This document shows positions 8,938 to 19,399 of a DNA stretch of 59,674 bases, piece after piece. How positions within the stretch are numbered: the stretch's first letter is position 1; every line of letters starts with the position of its first letter. The notes beneath the pieces were generated by a model, which was not told where the DNA came from, ran no database searches, and saw only the letters and a program-made list of their open reading frames with translations. The stretch comes from Thorsellia anophelis DSM 18579 (GTDB taxonomy: Bacteria > Pseudomonadota > Gammaproteobacteria > Enterobacterales > Thorselliaceae), in the NCBI RefSeq assembly GCF_900111395.1, contig NZ_FOHV01000002.1, forward strand, positions 1-59,674. Reading direction: 5' to 3'. Both the position numbers and the translations under genes were made by a program.

Positions 8938-11900
8938 ATGTCTAGTTTTTTTATTGACCGCCCGATATTTGCATGGGTACTTTCCATTATCACCATGCTT
9001 TTTGGTGCATTAGCGGTTGTACAATTACCTGTTGCGCAGTATCCACCAATCGCGCCTCCAACGGTTAGCATTGCTGCAACGTATCCAGGGGCTGACGCTG
9101 TTACAGTAGAGAATACGGTAACTCAGTTGATTGAACAAAATATGAATGGGTTAGACAATTTTCTTTATATGAGTTCAACGAGTGATTCAGCAGGTAATTC
9201 AGCTATTACGCTTACATTTGAAAATGGAACTGATCCTGATATTGCACAGGTACAAGTACAAAATCAATTGCAACGCGTCACTTCTTTATTGCCTCAAGTT
9301 GTGCAGCAACAAGGAATAAATGTATCTAAATCTGGCGATGCTATGATGATGGTTGTTGGTTTTATTTCAGTTGATGGCAGCATGAATCAAGATGATATTG
9401 CAGATTACATTAGTTCTAATATATCAGATCCATTAAGTCGTGTTTCAGGTGTTGGGAGCATTACTCAATTCGGTTCAAGATACGCAATGAGAATTTGGTT
9501 AGATGCTGATAAATTAGTTGCTTTTAATCTTACAACTCAAGATGTTCTTAATGCAATAAGAATTCAGAATAATCAAATTGCTGCAGGTCAATTAGGCGGG
9601 ACACCTTCAGTTCCAGGCCAGCAACTCAATGCGCCAATATTAGTACAATCATTACTATCCACTCCTGAAGAATTTGGAGAGATAAGATTAAAAGCTGACT
9701 CAGATGGTTCTACAGTAAAACTTTCTGATGTTGCTAGAATTGAGTTAGGTGGAGAAAATTATAGTATCATCGCTCGTTTTAATGGAAGTCCTGCTTCTGG
9801 GGTAGGGGTTTCACTTGCAACAGGAGCTAACGCACTTGATACAGCCGCATTAGTACGTGAAGAGCTAGGCCGATTAGAGAGAAATTTCCCACCGGGATTA
9901 AAAATTGTTTATCCATATGATACCACTCCTTTCGTTAAACTCTCCATTAAGGAAGTAACGAGAACACTAATTGAAGCGATTATTCTTGTTGTGTTAGTTA
10001 TGTATTTATTTTTACAGAATGTGCGAGCAACATTAGTTCCAACAATTGCTGTGCCAGTAACGTTATTAGGTACATTTGCAGTCCTCCATGCATTTGGCTA
10101 TAGCGTGAATACCCTAACTATGTTTGCTATGGTCCTAGCCATAGGCCTTTTGGTGGATGATGCGATCGTTGTTGTTGAGAATGTTGAAAGGCTTATGCTA
10201 GAAGAGGGCTTATCTCCAAAAGAGGCAACTAAAAAATCAATGGAGCAGATCCAAGGGCCAATCATTGGTACAGCATTGGTTATTATCGCCGTATTTATGC
10301 CAATGATGTTCTTTGGAGGTGCAACTGGGGAGATTTATAGGCAGTTTGCTCTGACGATTATTGCGTCCTATACCATATCAACTTTTGTTGCACTGATTTT
10401 GTCTCCTGCAATGTGTGCTTTGTTACTTAAAAAGCCACAACATGTCGATTTCAAAGATCAAAAAGGCTTTTTTGGATGGTTTAATCGTGTTTTTGAAAAA
10501 AATACGAATCATTATACCGGCAGTGTAGCTATGATGATTCGTAAGGTAAAACGTTTTGCGGTAATTTATTTAGTTTTAGTTGTAGGTGGCTTTTTACTCT
10601 TTACCAGCATTCCTAAAGACTTTCTGCCTCCAGAGGATCAAGGGATTTTATTGGCAAGCGTGCTTATGCCAACTGGTTCAACTCAGGAAAGAACACAGGC
10701 TGTTTTAGAGGAAATTAATGAGTATTTTATTACCGAAGAAGCTAATAATGTTGAAGCGGTATTTACTGTAAATGGATTTGGTTTCGCAGGAAGAGGTCAA
10801 AGCACAGGGATTATTTTCTTAAGGTTAAAAGATTGGAATGAAAGACAAGGTGCGCAAAATACGGCGCAAGCTATTGCAAATAGAGCCAATGCAGCATTAT
10901 CTAGAATTCGTGATCCATTGTTTATTTTTACAACTCCTCCCCCTGCTATTATTGAGTTAGGAACGGCAACGGGCTTTACTATGCAACTTATGGATGCGAG
11001 TAATATGGGGACAGAGGCGTTATTAGCCATTCAAAGTCAGATATCAGCAGCAGCAAATGCAACGGGTAGGGTAACTGAAGTGCGTGCTCAGTCTCTTCCA
11101 CCAGCACCGCAATTTAAGCTGAATATCGACCAAGATAAAGCGCTCAATTTAGGTTTATCTCTTGCAGATATTAATACGACCTTAACAACCATTTTAGCAA
11201 GTACTTATGTTAATGATTTTATTGATAGAGGAGACGTTAAAAGGGTAATGGTTCAAGGTGAAGCACCTCAAAGAATGTTACCAGAAGATATCAATAATTG
11301 GTATGTGAGAAACAATCAAGGTGAAATGATCTCTTTTTCTGAATTTTCTACTTCAAGCTGGCAATTTGGTCCTCAAAGATTAGAAAGATTCAATGGTAAT
11401 CCTTCTATTCAAATTACAGGACAAGCAGTTCAAGGGGTAAGTACAGGACAAGCTATGGATATTATGACTGAGATAGCAAATCAACATCCAGGAGTTGAAG
11501 TTGCATGGAGCGGAATGTCATTCCAAGAGCAGTCAGCTGGTAATCAATTGCCGGCATTATTTGGTCTAGCAACTATCATGGTATTTTTATCGTTAGCTGC
11601 GCTTTATGAAAGTTGGTCAATTCCATTTGCTGTTATTCTCTCTGTTGCGTTAGGGGTGCTTGGAGTGGTACTAGCGACTTACTTTAGAGGCTTAACGAAC
11701 GATGTATACTTTATCGTTGGATTGCTGACAACTATAGCTTTAGCGGCAAAAAATGCAATTTTAATTGTTGACTTTGCTAAAGAGGGAATGGAAAAAGATA
11801 AAATGTCGTTATATGAGGCAACGGTTCATGCAGTTAAGGTGCGTTATCGTCCTATTATTATGACCTCTCTTGCCTTTATGCTAGGGGTTATTCCTTTAGC

Positions 11901-12096
11901 TATCAGCACTGGTGCTGGTTCAGGCGCTCAAAATGCAGTAGGGACGGCCGTGCTTGGCGGAATGATAAGCTCAACGTTACTGGTTATTTTCTTTGTACCT
12001 GTCTTTTTCGTTATAGTGAGGCTTGTATTTGGTACAAAAAATACGAAACAGAATGAGCCTGGACAGAGTATAGCGCTCGAGAAAGAATTAAAGTAG
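8938..12096 (+). CDS. acrB: RND multidrug efflux transporter, AcrB type
   Basis: 1052 residues (E. coli AcrB 1049), a full-length HAE1-family proton/drug antiporter of the inner membrane. Seen: the N-terminal [14 protein letters not shown] signature, TM1, the large periplasmic porter loop, the TM4 proton-relay motif [16 protein letters not shown] with the paired aspartates, a second porter loop, and the C-terminal six-helix block ending near residue 1035. It forms an acrA-acrB operon ended by the hairpin at 12121-12154. Substrates are expected to be bile salts, dyes and antibiotics by homology; that is not visible in the sequence. Confidence 0.97.
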   Translation: MSSFFIDRPIFAWVLSIITMLFGALAVVQLPVAQYPPIAPPTVSIAATYPGADAVTVENTVTQLIEQNMNGLDNFLYMSSTSDSAGNSAITLTFENGTDPDIAQVQVQNQLQRVTSLLPQVVQQQGINVSKSGDAMMMVVGFISVDGSMNQDDIADYISSNISDPLSRVSGVGSITQFGSRYAMRIWLDADKLVAFNLTTQDVLNAIRIQNNQIAAGQLGGTPSVPGQQLNAPILVQSLLSTPEEFGEIRLKADSDGSTVKLSDVARIELGGENYSIIARFNGSPASGVGVSLATGANALDTAALVREELGRLERNFPPGLKIVYPYDTTPFVKLSIKEVTRTLIEAIILVVLVMYLFLQNVRATLVPTIAVPVTLLGTFAVLHAFGYSVNTLTMFAMVLAIGLLVDDAIVVVENVERLMLEEGLSPKEATKKSMEQIQGPIIGTALVIIAVFMPMMFFGGATGEIYRQFALTIIASYTISTFVALILSPAMCALLLKKPQHVDFKDQKGFFGWFNRVFEKNTNHYTGSVAMMIRKVKRFAVIYLVLVVGGFLLFTSIPKDFLPPEDQGILLASVLMPTGSTQERTQAVLEEINEYFITEEANNVEAVFTVNGFGFAGRGQSTGIIFLRLKDWNERQGAQNTAQAIANRANAALSRIRDPLFIFTTPPPAIIELGTATGFTMQLMDASNMGTEALLAIQSQISAAANATGRVTEVRAQSLPPAPQFKLNIDQDKALNLGLSLADINTTLTTILASTYVNDFIDRGDVKRVMVQGEAPQRMLPEDINNWYVRNNQGEMISFSEFSTSSWQFGPQRLERFNGNPSIQITGQAVQGVSTGQAMDIMTEIANQHPGVEVAWSGMSFQEQSAGNQLPALFGLATIMVFLSLAALYESWSIPFAVILSVALGVLGVVLATYFRGLTNDVYFIVGLLTTIALAAKNAILIVDFAKEGMEKDKMSLYEATVHAVKVRYRPIIMTSLAFMLGVIPLAISTGAGSGAQNAVGTAVLGGMISSTLLVIFFVPVFFVIVRLVFGTKNTKQNEPGQSIALEKELK

Positions 12097-12120
12097 CTTT
12101 ATGTTTTAAAATAGATGAAT

Positions 12121-12154
12121 AATAGTAAAAGGCGCTTAGGCGCCTTTTACTATT
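12121..12154 (+). terminator. Terminator of acrAB
   Basis: A perfect 15-bp stem, AATAGTAAAAGGCGC / GCGCCTTTTACTATT, with loop TTAG; the T-run is inside the right arm. It lies 25 bases after the acrB stop. Confidence 0.9.
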
Positions 12155-12242
12155 ATGGTTAATGTAAAAAAAATATAAAATAGCAAGAGCTAATAAATTT
12201 TTGCGTATTATAGGAAAAATTAACTCAGCAAGGATGGAATAA

Positions 12243-13016
12243 ATGCACCAATATAAATTATATCTCTATACAATACTTTTTATGTTTACAATTCCTTTAT
12301 TAGGCTGGTACTTTAATTGGGAATTATTGGAATTAACACAAAATAATGGATGGTACACTCATTTAGATGGTCGATTTGAACATTTTTCTGTATTTGTATT
12401 ATTTTTATTTACAGAGTCAGTCTCTTTTCCTTATGGGATTATCACTGCGTTCTTCTTAACGATTATTATAGCAAGATTGCTTAAACTCACGTTATTTCAA
12501 ACTTGTTTACTTTTAGTAGTCACTGCATCAGCAATTATTTTTGGATTAGGCATAAAGTCACTTATTAAACATATTACAAGTGAACCTAGGCCCTATATGC
12601 TATGGCTTGCAAATTTATCTACTTCGGTAAAATTAGATTTAGCTCAATACTATGCATTGACTGATAAAGCTGCTCAACAAGCCTTATTAAAAAGTATCAT
12701 TGAACAGCCTTTTTTTGAACCTTGGCATATTCCATCATGGTTGGCAGATCATTGGATTAGAGATAGAGAGTATAGCTTCCCATCAGGTCATACTTTTTTT
12801 GCGAGTTTTTTCGCTTTACTGACCGCTGGATTATTAAAAAATAAATCAAATTGGTTAGTTGGTTTACTGATTTTTTGGGCGATGGTAGTGATGTTAAGTC
12901 GTTTGTTACTTGGAATGCATCGCCCAATTGATTTAATTGGTGGGGTGATCATAGCTTTGATCGTCTCTTTAGCTGCTTTATGGCTAATGCATAAATTTAT
13001 CATCGCAAGGAGTTAA
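12243..13016 (+). CDS. pgpB: PAP2-family phosphatase, probable phosphatidylglycerophosphatase B
   Basis: 257 residues (E. coli PgpB 254) with about six membrane helices. All three PAP2 catalytic motifs are present: K-x6-RP (K109...R116-P117), PSGH (180-183) and S-R-x5-H-x3-D (S219, R220, H226, D230). The long loop between motifs 1 and 2 is typical of PgpB. It dephosphorylates phosphatidylglycerophosphate, undecaprenyl pyrophosphate and related lipid phosphates on the periplasmic face. It stands alone after the acrAB terminator; its ATG at 12243 follows AAGGA. Confidence 0.88.
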   Translation: MHQYKLYLYTILFMFTIPLLGWYFNWELLELTQNNGWYTHLDGRFEHFSVFVLFLFTESVSFPYGIITAFFLTIIIARLLKLTLFQTCLLLVVTASAIIFGLGIKSLIKHITSEPRPYMLWLANLSTSVKLDLAQYYALTDKAAQQALLKSIIEQPFFEPWHIPSWLADHWIRDREYSFPSGHTFFASFFALLTAGLLKNKSNWLVGLLIFWAMVVMLSRLLLGMHRPIDLIGGVIIALIVSLAALWLMHKFIIARS

Positions 13017-13319
13017 GAGGATAATTTATTCAGTACTCGCGTTTGATTTAGAAATATTTAGTTACAATAATGCCTATAAATTGCTATTTTAATGTAAAGA
13101 TTCCATTATGAGCATGATAAATTATTAAAAATGTGGCGTTGATAGTGTAACATTTGCGTAAATTGTTTTACTATTTATAGGTTGGCATACTTACCTAATT
13201 ATTTAAGGTCAGTTATTTCGTCTGTGTTATAGTTTGCATGCGACGCAAAATTTTTGATGTCATATGCGTGTGAACTAATAACACATTTTTCATTTACTGG
13301 TTATTTACAAAGGCTTTGT
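13017..13319. other. Intergenic region upstream of nqrA
   Basis: About 300 AT-rich bases holding the promoter of the nqr operon. The reading frame of nqrA stays open back to 13254, but the conserved NqrA N-terminus starts at 13320, so the extra codons are taken as leader. No recognised operator. Confidence 0.55.
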
Positions 13320-14663
13320 ATGATCCGTATTCAAAGAGGTTTAGATATACCCATAGCTGGTATACCAGAGCAAAATAGCATTGATGCTAAATCGACAACG
13401 CAACAAGCGATTATCGGATTTGATTACCCTGGATTGAAACCTTCAATTTTAGTTGAAGTTGGGCAGCAAGTTAAGCTAGGTCAATCGTTATTATTAGATA
13501 AAAAAAATCAAGGGGTTGTTATAACTGCTCCTTGCGCTGGAAAGGTAATTGCTATCAATCGTGGTGAAAAACGTATTTTCCAGTCCATAGTGATAGAGTC
13601 TGAATCATTAACTGAGAATAATACCATTGTATTTGAATCATTTGATGATATCACGGTACTTAGTGAAACTAAAATTCGTGAGCAATTACAACAATCTGGA
13701 TTATGGTCGGCGTTCAGGACTCGACCGTATAGTAAAATTCCTGCAATTGATGCTAAAGCGAATTCAATTTTTGTTAATGCAATGGACACTCATCCTTTAG
13801 CAGCCGATCCTCAGGTGGTGATAAAACATTACCAAGCTGATTTTGATAAAGGCCTTGCTGTGATTGCTAAATTAGCTCCCGTTAATTTATGCGTCGCTTC
13901 GAAAGTGTCAGTCACGCAACAAACAATCAATGGGGTCAGCACTCATGAATTTTCAGGTCCTCACCCTGCCGGTTTAAGTGGTACTCATATTCATTTCATC
14001 GATCCTGTCAGTGCTAATAAGACAGTCTGGACTGTAAACTATCAAGATGTGATTGCGATAGGAAAATTAATGACAACCGGCCGTTTATGGACGGAGAGAG
14101 TCATTAGTTTAGCTGGCCCAATTGTTAAGCGCCCTAGATTAATGACGGTGCCTGTTGGTGCCTTTCTTGATCAAATCATTCAAAATGAACTTAATCATCC
14201 CCTTGAAAAATCTAGAGTGATTTCAGGTTCGATACTAGGGGGGCGGCATGCAACTAATGCTTTTGCCTTTTTGGGCCGCTATCATTTGCAAGTGAGCTGC
14301 ATTGCTGAAGCTGAACGTCCTGAAATATTGGATTATGTCAGACCAACTGGTGAACGTTTCTCGGCAATGAATTTGTTTTTCTCCAAATTATTTAAGCGTA
14401 AACTTAATTTAACAACGAATACTGAAGGCGAACCGCGTCATATGGTTCCTTTTGGGAATTATGAACTGATTATGCCATTAGATATTTTACCAACCCAGCT
14501 TTTAAGGGCACTGATTATAGGTGATACCGATATGGCACAAAAACTAGGGTGTCTTGAGTTGGATGAAGAAGATCTTGCGCTGTGTAGTTATGTATGCGCG
14601 GGCAAGTATGAGTATGGTCCAATTTTACGCGCACAACTTGCCCGTATTGAAGTGGAGGGATAA
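13320..14663 (+). CDS. nqrA: Na+-translocating NADH:quinone reductase subunit A
   Basis: 447 residues, the family's normal length, starting MIRIQRGLDIPIAG as NqrA proteins do. An upstream in-frame ATG (13254) would add 22 residues unlike the family; the chosen ATG follows AAAGG at a good distance. NqrA is the cytoplasm-facing, cofactor-poor subunit of the complex that oxidises NADH, reduces ubiquinone and exports Na+. It opens the gapless operon nqrABCDEF; nqrB begins two bases after its stop. Confidence 0.96.
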   Translation: MIRIQRGLDIPIAGIPEQNSIDAKSTTQQAIIGFDYPGLKPSILVEVGQQVKLGQSLLLDKKNQGVVITAPCAGKVIAINRGEKRIFQSIVIESESLTENNTIVFESFDDITVLSETKIREQLQQSGLWSAFRTRPYSKIPAIDAKANSIFVNAMDTHPLAADPQVVIKHYQADFDKGLAVIAKLAPVNLCVASKVSVTQQTINGVSTHEFSGPHPAGLSGTHIHFIDPVSANKTVWTVNYQDVIAIGKLMTTGRLWTERVISLAGPIVKRPRLMTVPVGAFLDQIIQNELNHPLEKSRVISGSILGGRHATNAFAFLGRYHLQVSCIAEAERPEILDYVRPTGERFSAMNLFFSKLFKRKLNLTTNTEGEPRHMVPFGNYELIMPLDILPTQLLRALIIGDTDMAQKLGCLELDEEDLALCSYVCAGKYEYGPILRAQLARIEVEG

Positions 14664-14665
14664 TT

Positions 14666-15829
14666 GTGAGCTTCTTAAAAGATTTAATTTATTCTAATGC
14701 AACTGAAAAGTATCTTAGAACTAAAACAACTTCTCATGTTAGAGATGGTGTTAGTTTAAAAAGAGCGATGACTTGGGTATGTTTATGGACTATCCCAGCT
14801 GTTTTCTTTGCTTGGTGGAATGTCGGTTATCAGGCTAATTTAGTTTTTGATGCCAATCCTCAGTTAATTAGTGCGCAAGATAATTGGCGCATTCCTCTTC
14901 TTAACTTCTTAGTGGGATTTGATCCAAACAATTTTTTTGCAAATGTTGTCCACGGTGCGCTTTATTTCTTTCCGATATTTATCACGTGTTTAGCAGTCGG
15001 TGGAATCATTGAAGTTACTTTTGTGAAAATGAGAAATCATCTTTTGCATGAAGGCTTCATGGTGAGTGCGACGTTATTCACTCTAAGTGTTCCTCCGACG
15101 ATTCCCCTTTGGATGGTGGCTGTTGCAATCGCTTTTGGGGTAATTGTGGGTAAAGAAGTTTTTGGTGGAACTGGAATGAACTTCCTAAACCCAGCATTAG
15201 TCGCTAGGGCGTTTTTATTTTTTGCTTATCCAACTAGTATGACTGGTGATAGCATATGGATTGCAGCGCAGGTTAATGAAACAGTGCAAGGATTCTCTGG
15301 TGCGACACCACTCGCATTAGCACAAGTAGGCGGTGTTGCGGCTATAGAAGCAGGTAACTTTACCTGGTTACAAGCATTTTTAGGTTTCATGCCAGGATCA
15401 TTAGGCGAAACAAGTACGCTAGCTCTGATGATAGGAGGACTGGGTATCATTGCGATGCGAATTGCATCTTGGAGAATTGTACTGAGTGGATTTATTGGCC
15501 TAATTGCTATGAGTTACTTTTTTAATTTGATTGGTTCATCAACTAATCCTATGTTTGCGATGCCTTGGTATTGGCATATGGTATTAGGTGGATTCGCACT
15601 AGGGATTTTCTTTATGGCAACCGATCCGGTTTCTGCCTCAATGACAGATACTGGAAAATGGGTTTATGGTTTCTTTATTGGGGCATCAGTTGTCTTTTTG
15701 AGAGTGCTCAATCCAAGTTTCCCAGAAAGTGTCATGTTAGCCATATTATTAGGTAACTTATGTGCCCCGCTGATTGACTATTTTGTGGTTAAAGCCAATA
15801 TCAAACGTAGGAGTATTCGTAATGGCTAA
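14666..15829 (+). CDS. nqrB: Na+-NQR subunit B
   Basis: 387 residues, a GTG start at 14666 with GGAGG upstream. A polytopic membrane subunit that binds covalent FMN and riboflavin and forms part of the Na+ path. The flavinylation motif SGAT is seen in FSGATPLALA; its Thr is the FMN attachment site. The N-terminus is somewhat shorter than Vibrio NqrB (about 415 residues), which begins with an extra amphipathic segment, but the RDGVSLKRAM block is intact. Its end overlaps the start of nqrC by eight bases. Confidence 0.96.
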   Translation: MSFLKDLIYSNATEKYLRTKTTSHVRDGVSLKRAMTWVCLWTIPAVFFAWWNVGYQANLVFDANPQLISAQDNWRIPLLNFLVGFDPNNFFANVVHGALYFFPIFITCLAVGGIIEVTFVKMRNHLLHEGFMVSATLFTLSVPPTIPLWMVAVAIAFGVIVGKEVFGGTGMNFLNPALVARAFLFFAYPTSMTGDSIWIAAQVNETVQGFSGATPLALAQVGGVAAIEAGNFTWLQAFLGFMPGSLGETSTLALMIGGLGIIAMRIASWRIVLSGFIGLIAMSYFFNLIGSSTNPMFAMPWYWHMVLGGFALGIFFMATDPVSASMTDTGKWVYGFFIGASVVFLRVLNPSFPESVMLAILLGNLCAPLIDYFVVKANIKRRSIRNG

Positions 15830-16649
15830 TGAAACAGATATTAAATCTCAAGAAACGCCATTTTCAATTATGCGAGCTGCATTTATTATCTGTTTGATTT
15901 GCTCGGTAATTGTTTCTGCAGCTGCAATTTTTTTAAATGAAAAGCAAGCTGAAAATAGACGTATCGATAGACAACGTAGTATTTTAGAAGTGGCAAGATT
16001 AATCGAAGGTAGAGCGACGCCTGAACAAATTAATCAAATTTATAATCAATTTGTACAGCCAAGATTAGTAGATTTACGCACTGGTCAATTTACTGATGAA
16101 TTATCAGTAGAAGGGTTTGATGCGTTAATTTTAGCAAATGATCCTAATCGTTCTTTTAGAGTGCCAGCAGAAAAAGATATCGCTAATTTGAGCCGCATTG
16201 AAAATTTTAGTTTAGTGTATTTGGTATTAGATAAAGAGCATAATCTAGATAAGCTAATCTTACCTGTTCGAGGGCCTGGTCTGTGGGGGCAAATTTACGG
16301 GTTTTTAGCCATTGATGGCGATCTTAAAAAAGCATCAAATATTATCTTTTATAAACATGCTGAGACGCCTGGTTTAGGAGGAGAGATCGAAAACCCACGG
16401 TGGCGTGATCAATGGAATGGTGTGGTATTATTTAATGAATCAGGAGAGGTTGTGATCGATGTAGTTCAACAACGCGATCCGAATTCAGCAGTTGCTAATC
16501 AACAAATACAAGGGCTAGCTGGGGCAACGTTAACTAGCCATGGTGTACGTAATTTTGTTCAATTCTGGCTCGGGGATGCTGCATTTGGTCCTTTTATTGC
16601 AAATCTTAGAGCAATGAGTTCAGACGATATTGTGAAAGGAGTGAACTGA
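15822..16649 (+). CDS. nqrC: Na+-NQR subunit C
   Basis: 275 residues with the ATG at 15822, which has GGAG ten bases upstream; a longer frame from 15774 lies inside nqrB and is rejected. One N-terminal membrane helix (about residues 15-35) anchors a periplasmic FMN-binding domain. The flavin attachment motif is LAGATLTS near the C-terminus, an AGAT variant of the common SGAT. The stop TGA shares its last base with the nqrD ATG, so translation is coupled. Confidence 0.95.
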   Translation: MANETDIKSQETPFSIMRAAFIICLICSVIVSAAAIFLNEKQAENRRIDRQRSILEVARLIEGRATPEQINQIYNQFVQPRLVDLRTGQFTDELSVEGFDALILANDPNRSFRVPAEKDIANLSRIENFSLVYLVLDKEHNLDKLILPVRGPGLWGQIYGFLAIDGDLKKASNIIFYKHAETPGLGGEIENPRWRDQWNGVVLFNESGEVVIDVVQQRDPNSAVANQQIQGLAGATLTSHGVRNFVQFWLGDAAFGPFIANLRAMSSDDIVKGVN

Positions 16650-17329
16650 TGGCTGCAAATTCACAAAAACCGACAATTTCAAATGTAATCACTTCGCCTA
16701 TCGTCAATAATAATCCGATTGGGTTACAAATTTTAGGGATATGTTCAGCATTAGCTGTTACGTCAAATTTGCAAACTGCTATGGTTATGTCGATGGCTTT
16801 AACATCGGTTGTAGCATTCTCAAGTTTTTTTATCTCACTTATCCGAAATTTTATTCCAAACTCTATTCGAATGATTATTCAGATGGTGATTATCGGTACG
16901 CTTGTGATTGTTGTTGACCAAATATTGCAGGCCTATGCGTTTGAAGCATCTAGGCAGCTCTCTGTCTTTGTTGGATTAATCATTACGAACTGTATTGTGA
17001 TGGGAAGAGCTGAGGCATTTGCCATGTCTAATCCGCCTGTCATATCTTTTTTAGATGGATTAGGAAATGGGCTTGGTTATAGTGCTATGTTATTTGTTAT
17101 TGGCGCTATCAGAGAGTTATTTGGACGGGGAAGTTTGTTTAATATTACGTTATTATCGCCTGTTAATGAGGGGGGATGGTATGTGACTAATGGCATGATG
17201 CTATTGCCACCTTCTGCATTTTTTATTATTGGGTTGATTATTTGGGGTATTAGAACATTTAAAAAAGATCAAGTTGAGGAAAACATCCATAAGCTTGCTT
17301 CACAGACATCTGGTCAGGAGGGGCAATAA
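16649..17329 (+). CDS. nqrD: Na+-NQR subunit D
   Basis: 226 residues, six membrane helices; NqrD is usually about 210, the excess being at both ends. With NqrE it forms an inverted-topology pair that holds an iron centre between symmetric half-helices; the conserved [19 protein letters not shown] segment (including the Cys) is present. Coupled to nqrC by a TGATG overlap; nqrE starts two bases after the stop. Confidence 0.96.
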   Translation: MAANSQKPTISNVITSPIVNNNPIGLQILGICSALAVTSNLQTAMVMSMALTSVVAFSSFFISLIRNFIPNSIRMIIQMVIIGTLVIVVDQILQAYAFEASRQLSVFVGLIITNCIVMGRAEAFAMSNPPVISFLDGLGNGLGYSAMLFVIGAIRELFGRGSLFNITLLSPVNEGGWYVTNGMMLLPPSAFFIIGLIIWGIRTFKKDQVEENIHKLASQTSGQEGQ

Positions 17330-17331
17330 TC

Positions 17332-17940
17332 ATGGAACATTTGATCAGTTTATTTGTTCGGGCAATATTTGTTGAAAACTTGGCTTTAGCCTTTTTCTTA
17401 GGGATGTGTACATTTATCGCCGTTTCTAAGAAAGTAGAAACGGCATTAGGATTAGGGGTGGCAGTTGTAGTCGTGCAATCGATTACTATACCTATTAATA
17501 ATCTTATTTATAACCATGTTCTTAAGCAAGGTGCGTTAGATTGGGCTGGATTTGGTGATGTTGATCTTAGTTTTTTAGGATTGCTTGTTTATATCGGCGT
17601 AATTGCCACACTTGTCCAGATGCTAGAGATGTTATTAGATAAGTTTTTCCCAAGTTTATATAATGCATTAGGAATTTTCTTACCTTTATTAACCGTAAAC
17701 TGTGCAATTATGGGGGGAGCTCTCTTCATGGTTGAACGCCGTTATAACTTCACTGAAAGTGTGGTATTTGGCGTTGGGTCAGGAATATCTTGGGCGCTTG
17801 CAATTGTTCTACTTGCGGCAATTAGAGAAAAATTAAAATATAGTGATCCACCTGCTGGTATTAGAGGGTTAGGCTTAACATTTATCACCATTGGTCTGAT
17901 GTCGTTAGGTTTTATGGTCCTTTCTGGCGTTCAAATCTAA
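17332..17940 (+). CDS. nqrE: Na+-NQR subunit E
   Basis: 202 residues, six membrane helices, homologous to NqrD and RnfA. The [27 protein letters not shown] block with the iron-ligand Cys is seen at about residues 116-143. It sits between nqrD and nqrF with spacing of 2 and 10 bases. Confidence 0.97.
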   Translation: MEHLISLFVRAIFVENLALAFFLGMCTFIAVSKKVETALGLGVAVVVVQSITIPINNLIYNHVLKQGALDWAGFGDVDLSFLGLLVYIGVIATLVQMLEMLLDKFFPSLYNALGIFLPLLTVNCAIMGGALFMVERRYNFTESVVFGVGSGISWALAIVLLAAIREKLKYSDPPAGIRGLGLTFITIGLMSLGFMVLSGVQI

Positions 17941-17950
17941 GGGGAATCTT

Positions 17951-19174
17951 ATGCTAAGTGAAATATTAATTGCTGTAATTGTATTTTTAGTTTTGATTTT
18001 GTCTCTTGTTGCAATTACGTTAATTGCCCGGTCAAAATTAGTTCAAAGTGGTGATGTGAGCATCACCATTAATGGCGAAAAAACGATTACTGTGCCTGCT
18101 GGTGGAAAATTATTACAGACATTGTCTAGTAGCAATATATTCTTATCATCAGCATGCGGGGGAGGCGGAACTTGTGCCCAATGCCGATGTGTCGTTAATT
18201 CTGGTGGTGGTGAGATATTACCTACTGAAGAGAGTTATTTCACAAAATATGAAATTAGGGAAGGATACCGTTTATCTTGCCAAACACCGGTTAAACAGAA
18301 TATGGAAATACGAGTTCCAGAAGAAGTTTTTGGTGTGAAAAAATGGGAATGTACAGTTGTTTCTAATCCTAATGTGGCGACATTTATTAAAGAATTGACG
18401 TTAGCTTTACCTGAAGGTGAGGATGTTAACTTTAGGGCAGGGGGGTATGTTCAATTAGAGTGCCCACCTCATACTGTTAACTACAAGGATTTTGAGATAG
18501 AAGAAGAGTACAGAGGAGATTGGGATAAATTTAATCTTTGGCGCTTTGTGTCAAAAGTTGATGAAACGGTTATTCGTGCTTATTCAATGGCGAACTATCC
18601 AGACGAAAAAGGCCTAGTTAAGTTTAATATCCGAGTTGCAACGCCTCCGCCTAGACAAGATCATTTACCCCCAGGACAAATGTCTTCATGGGTATTTAGT
18701 CTGAAACCTGGTGATAAAGTGACTGTCTATGGTCCGTTTGGTGAGTTCTTTGTCAAAGATACCGAAAATGAAATGGTATTTGTTGGTGGGGGAGCTGGTA
18801 TGGCGCCTATGCGCTCTATGATATTTGATCAATTAAAGCGCTTAAGCACAACCCGGAAAGTCAGTTTTTGGTATGGTGCACGCTCACTTCGAGAAGCATT
18901 TTATGTTGATGAGTTTGATAAATTACAAGCTGAAAATCCGAATTTCACTTGGCATTTAGCATTATCGGAACCTTTGCCTGAAGATAACTGGACAGGTTAT
19001 ACCGGTTTTATCCATGACATATTGTATAAAAATTACTTAGAATCTCATGCAGCACCCGAAGATTGTGAATTTTATATGTGTGGACCACCTATGATGAATG
19101 CCTCGGTAATTAACATGCTAACTAACTTAGGTGTTGAATCTGAGAATATTATGCTAGATGATTTTGGCGGCTAA
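17951..19174 (+). CDS. nqrF: Na+-NQR subunit F (NADH dehydrogenase, 2Fe-2S, FAD)
   Basis: 407 residues. Order: one N-terminal membrane helix (about 4-27), a 2Fe-2S ferredoxin domain with C69, C75, C78 and C110, an FAD domain with the RAYSMANYP motif, and an NADH-binding domain with [14 protein letters not shown] and a C-terminal FYMCGPPMM. It is the entry point for electrons from NADH. Last gene of the operon, followed by a terminator at 19195-19227. The apbE and nqrM genes that often follow nqrF are not here. Confidence 0.98.
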   Translation: MLSEILIAVIVFLVLILSLVAITLIARSKLVQSGDVSITINGEKTITVPAGGKLLQTLSSSNIFLSSACGGGGTCAQCRCVVNSGGGEILPTEESYFTKYEIREGYRLSCQTPVKQNMEIRVPEEVFGVKKWECTVVSNPNVATFIKELTLALPEGEDVNFRAGGYVQLECPPHTVNYKDFEIEEEYRGDWDKFNLWRFVSKVDETVIRAYSMANYPDEKGLVKFNIRVATPPPRQDHLPPGQMSSWVFSLKPGDKVTVYGPFGEFFVKDTENEMVFVGGGAGMAPMRSMIFDQLKRLSTTRKVSFWYGARSLREAFYVDEFDKLQAENPNFTWHLALSEPLPEDNWTGYTGFIHDILYKNYLESHAAPEDCEFYMCGPPMMNASVINMLTNLGVESENIMLDDFGG

Positions 19175-19194
19175 GATTTAACATTTTGATTTCT

Positions 19195-19227
19195 AAAAGC
19201 CTATACTTAACCGTATGGGCTTTTTTT
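19195..19227 (+). terminator. Terminator of nqrABCDEF
   Basis: Hairpin AAGCCTATAC / GTATGGGCTT (one T-G mispair) with loop TTAACC, followed by a run of seven T. It starts 20 bases after the nqrF stop. Confidence 0.88.
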
Positions 19228-19399
19228 ATGCTTAAGTTTGGCTAATCTTTAGTAAGTTGTTATCTGCTATAGATTCAGTTTTAATCAAGTTAATTGTTTT
19301 ATTTTGTAACATAAAGGTAAAGCTAATTGTGTTTTTGTAAAAATGGAATATTTTAATAGATGACATTTAATTGAATGACTAATTTATGGGGATATAATT

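Noticed and set aside
13254-13319. 22-codon N-terminal extension of nqrA
   Set aside because: The conserved NqrA N-terminus and the ribosome site both point to the ATG at 13320.
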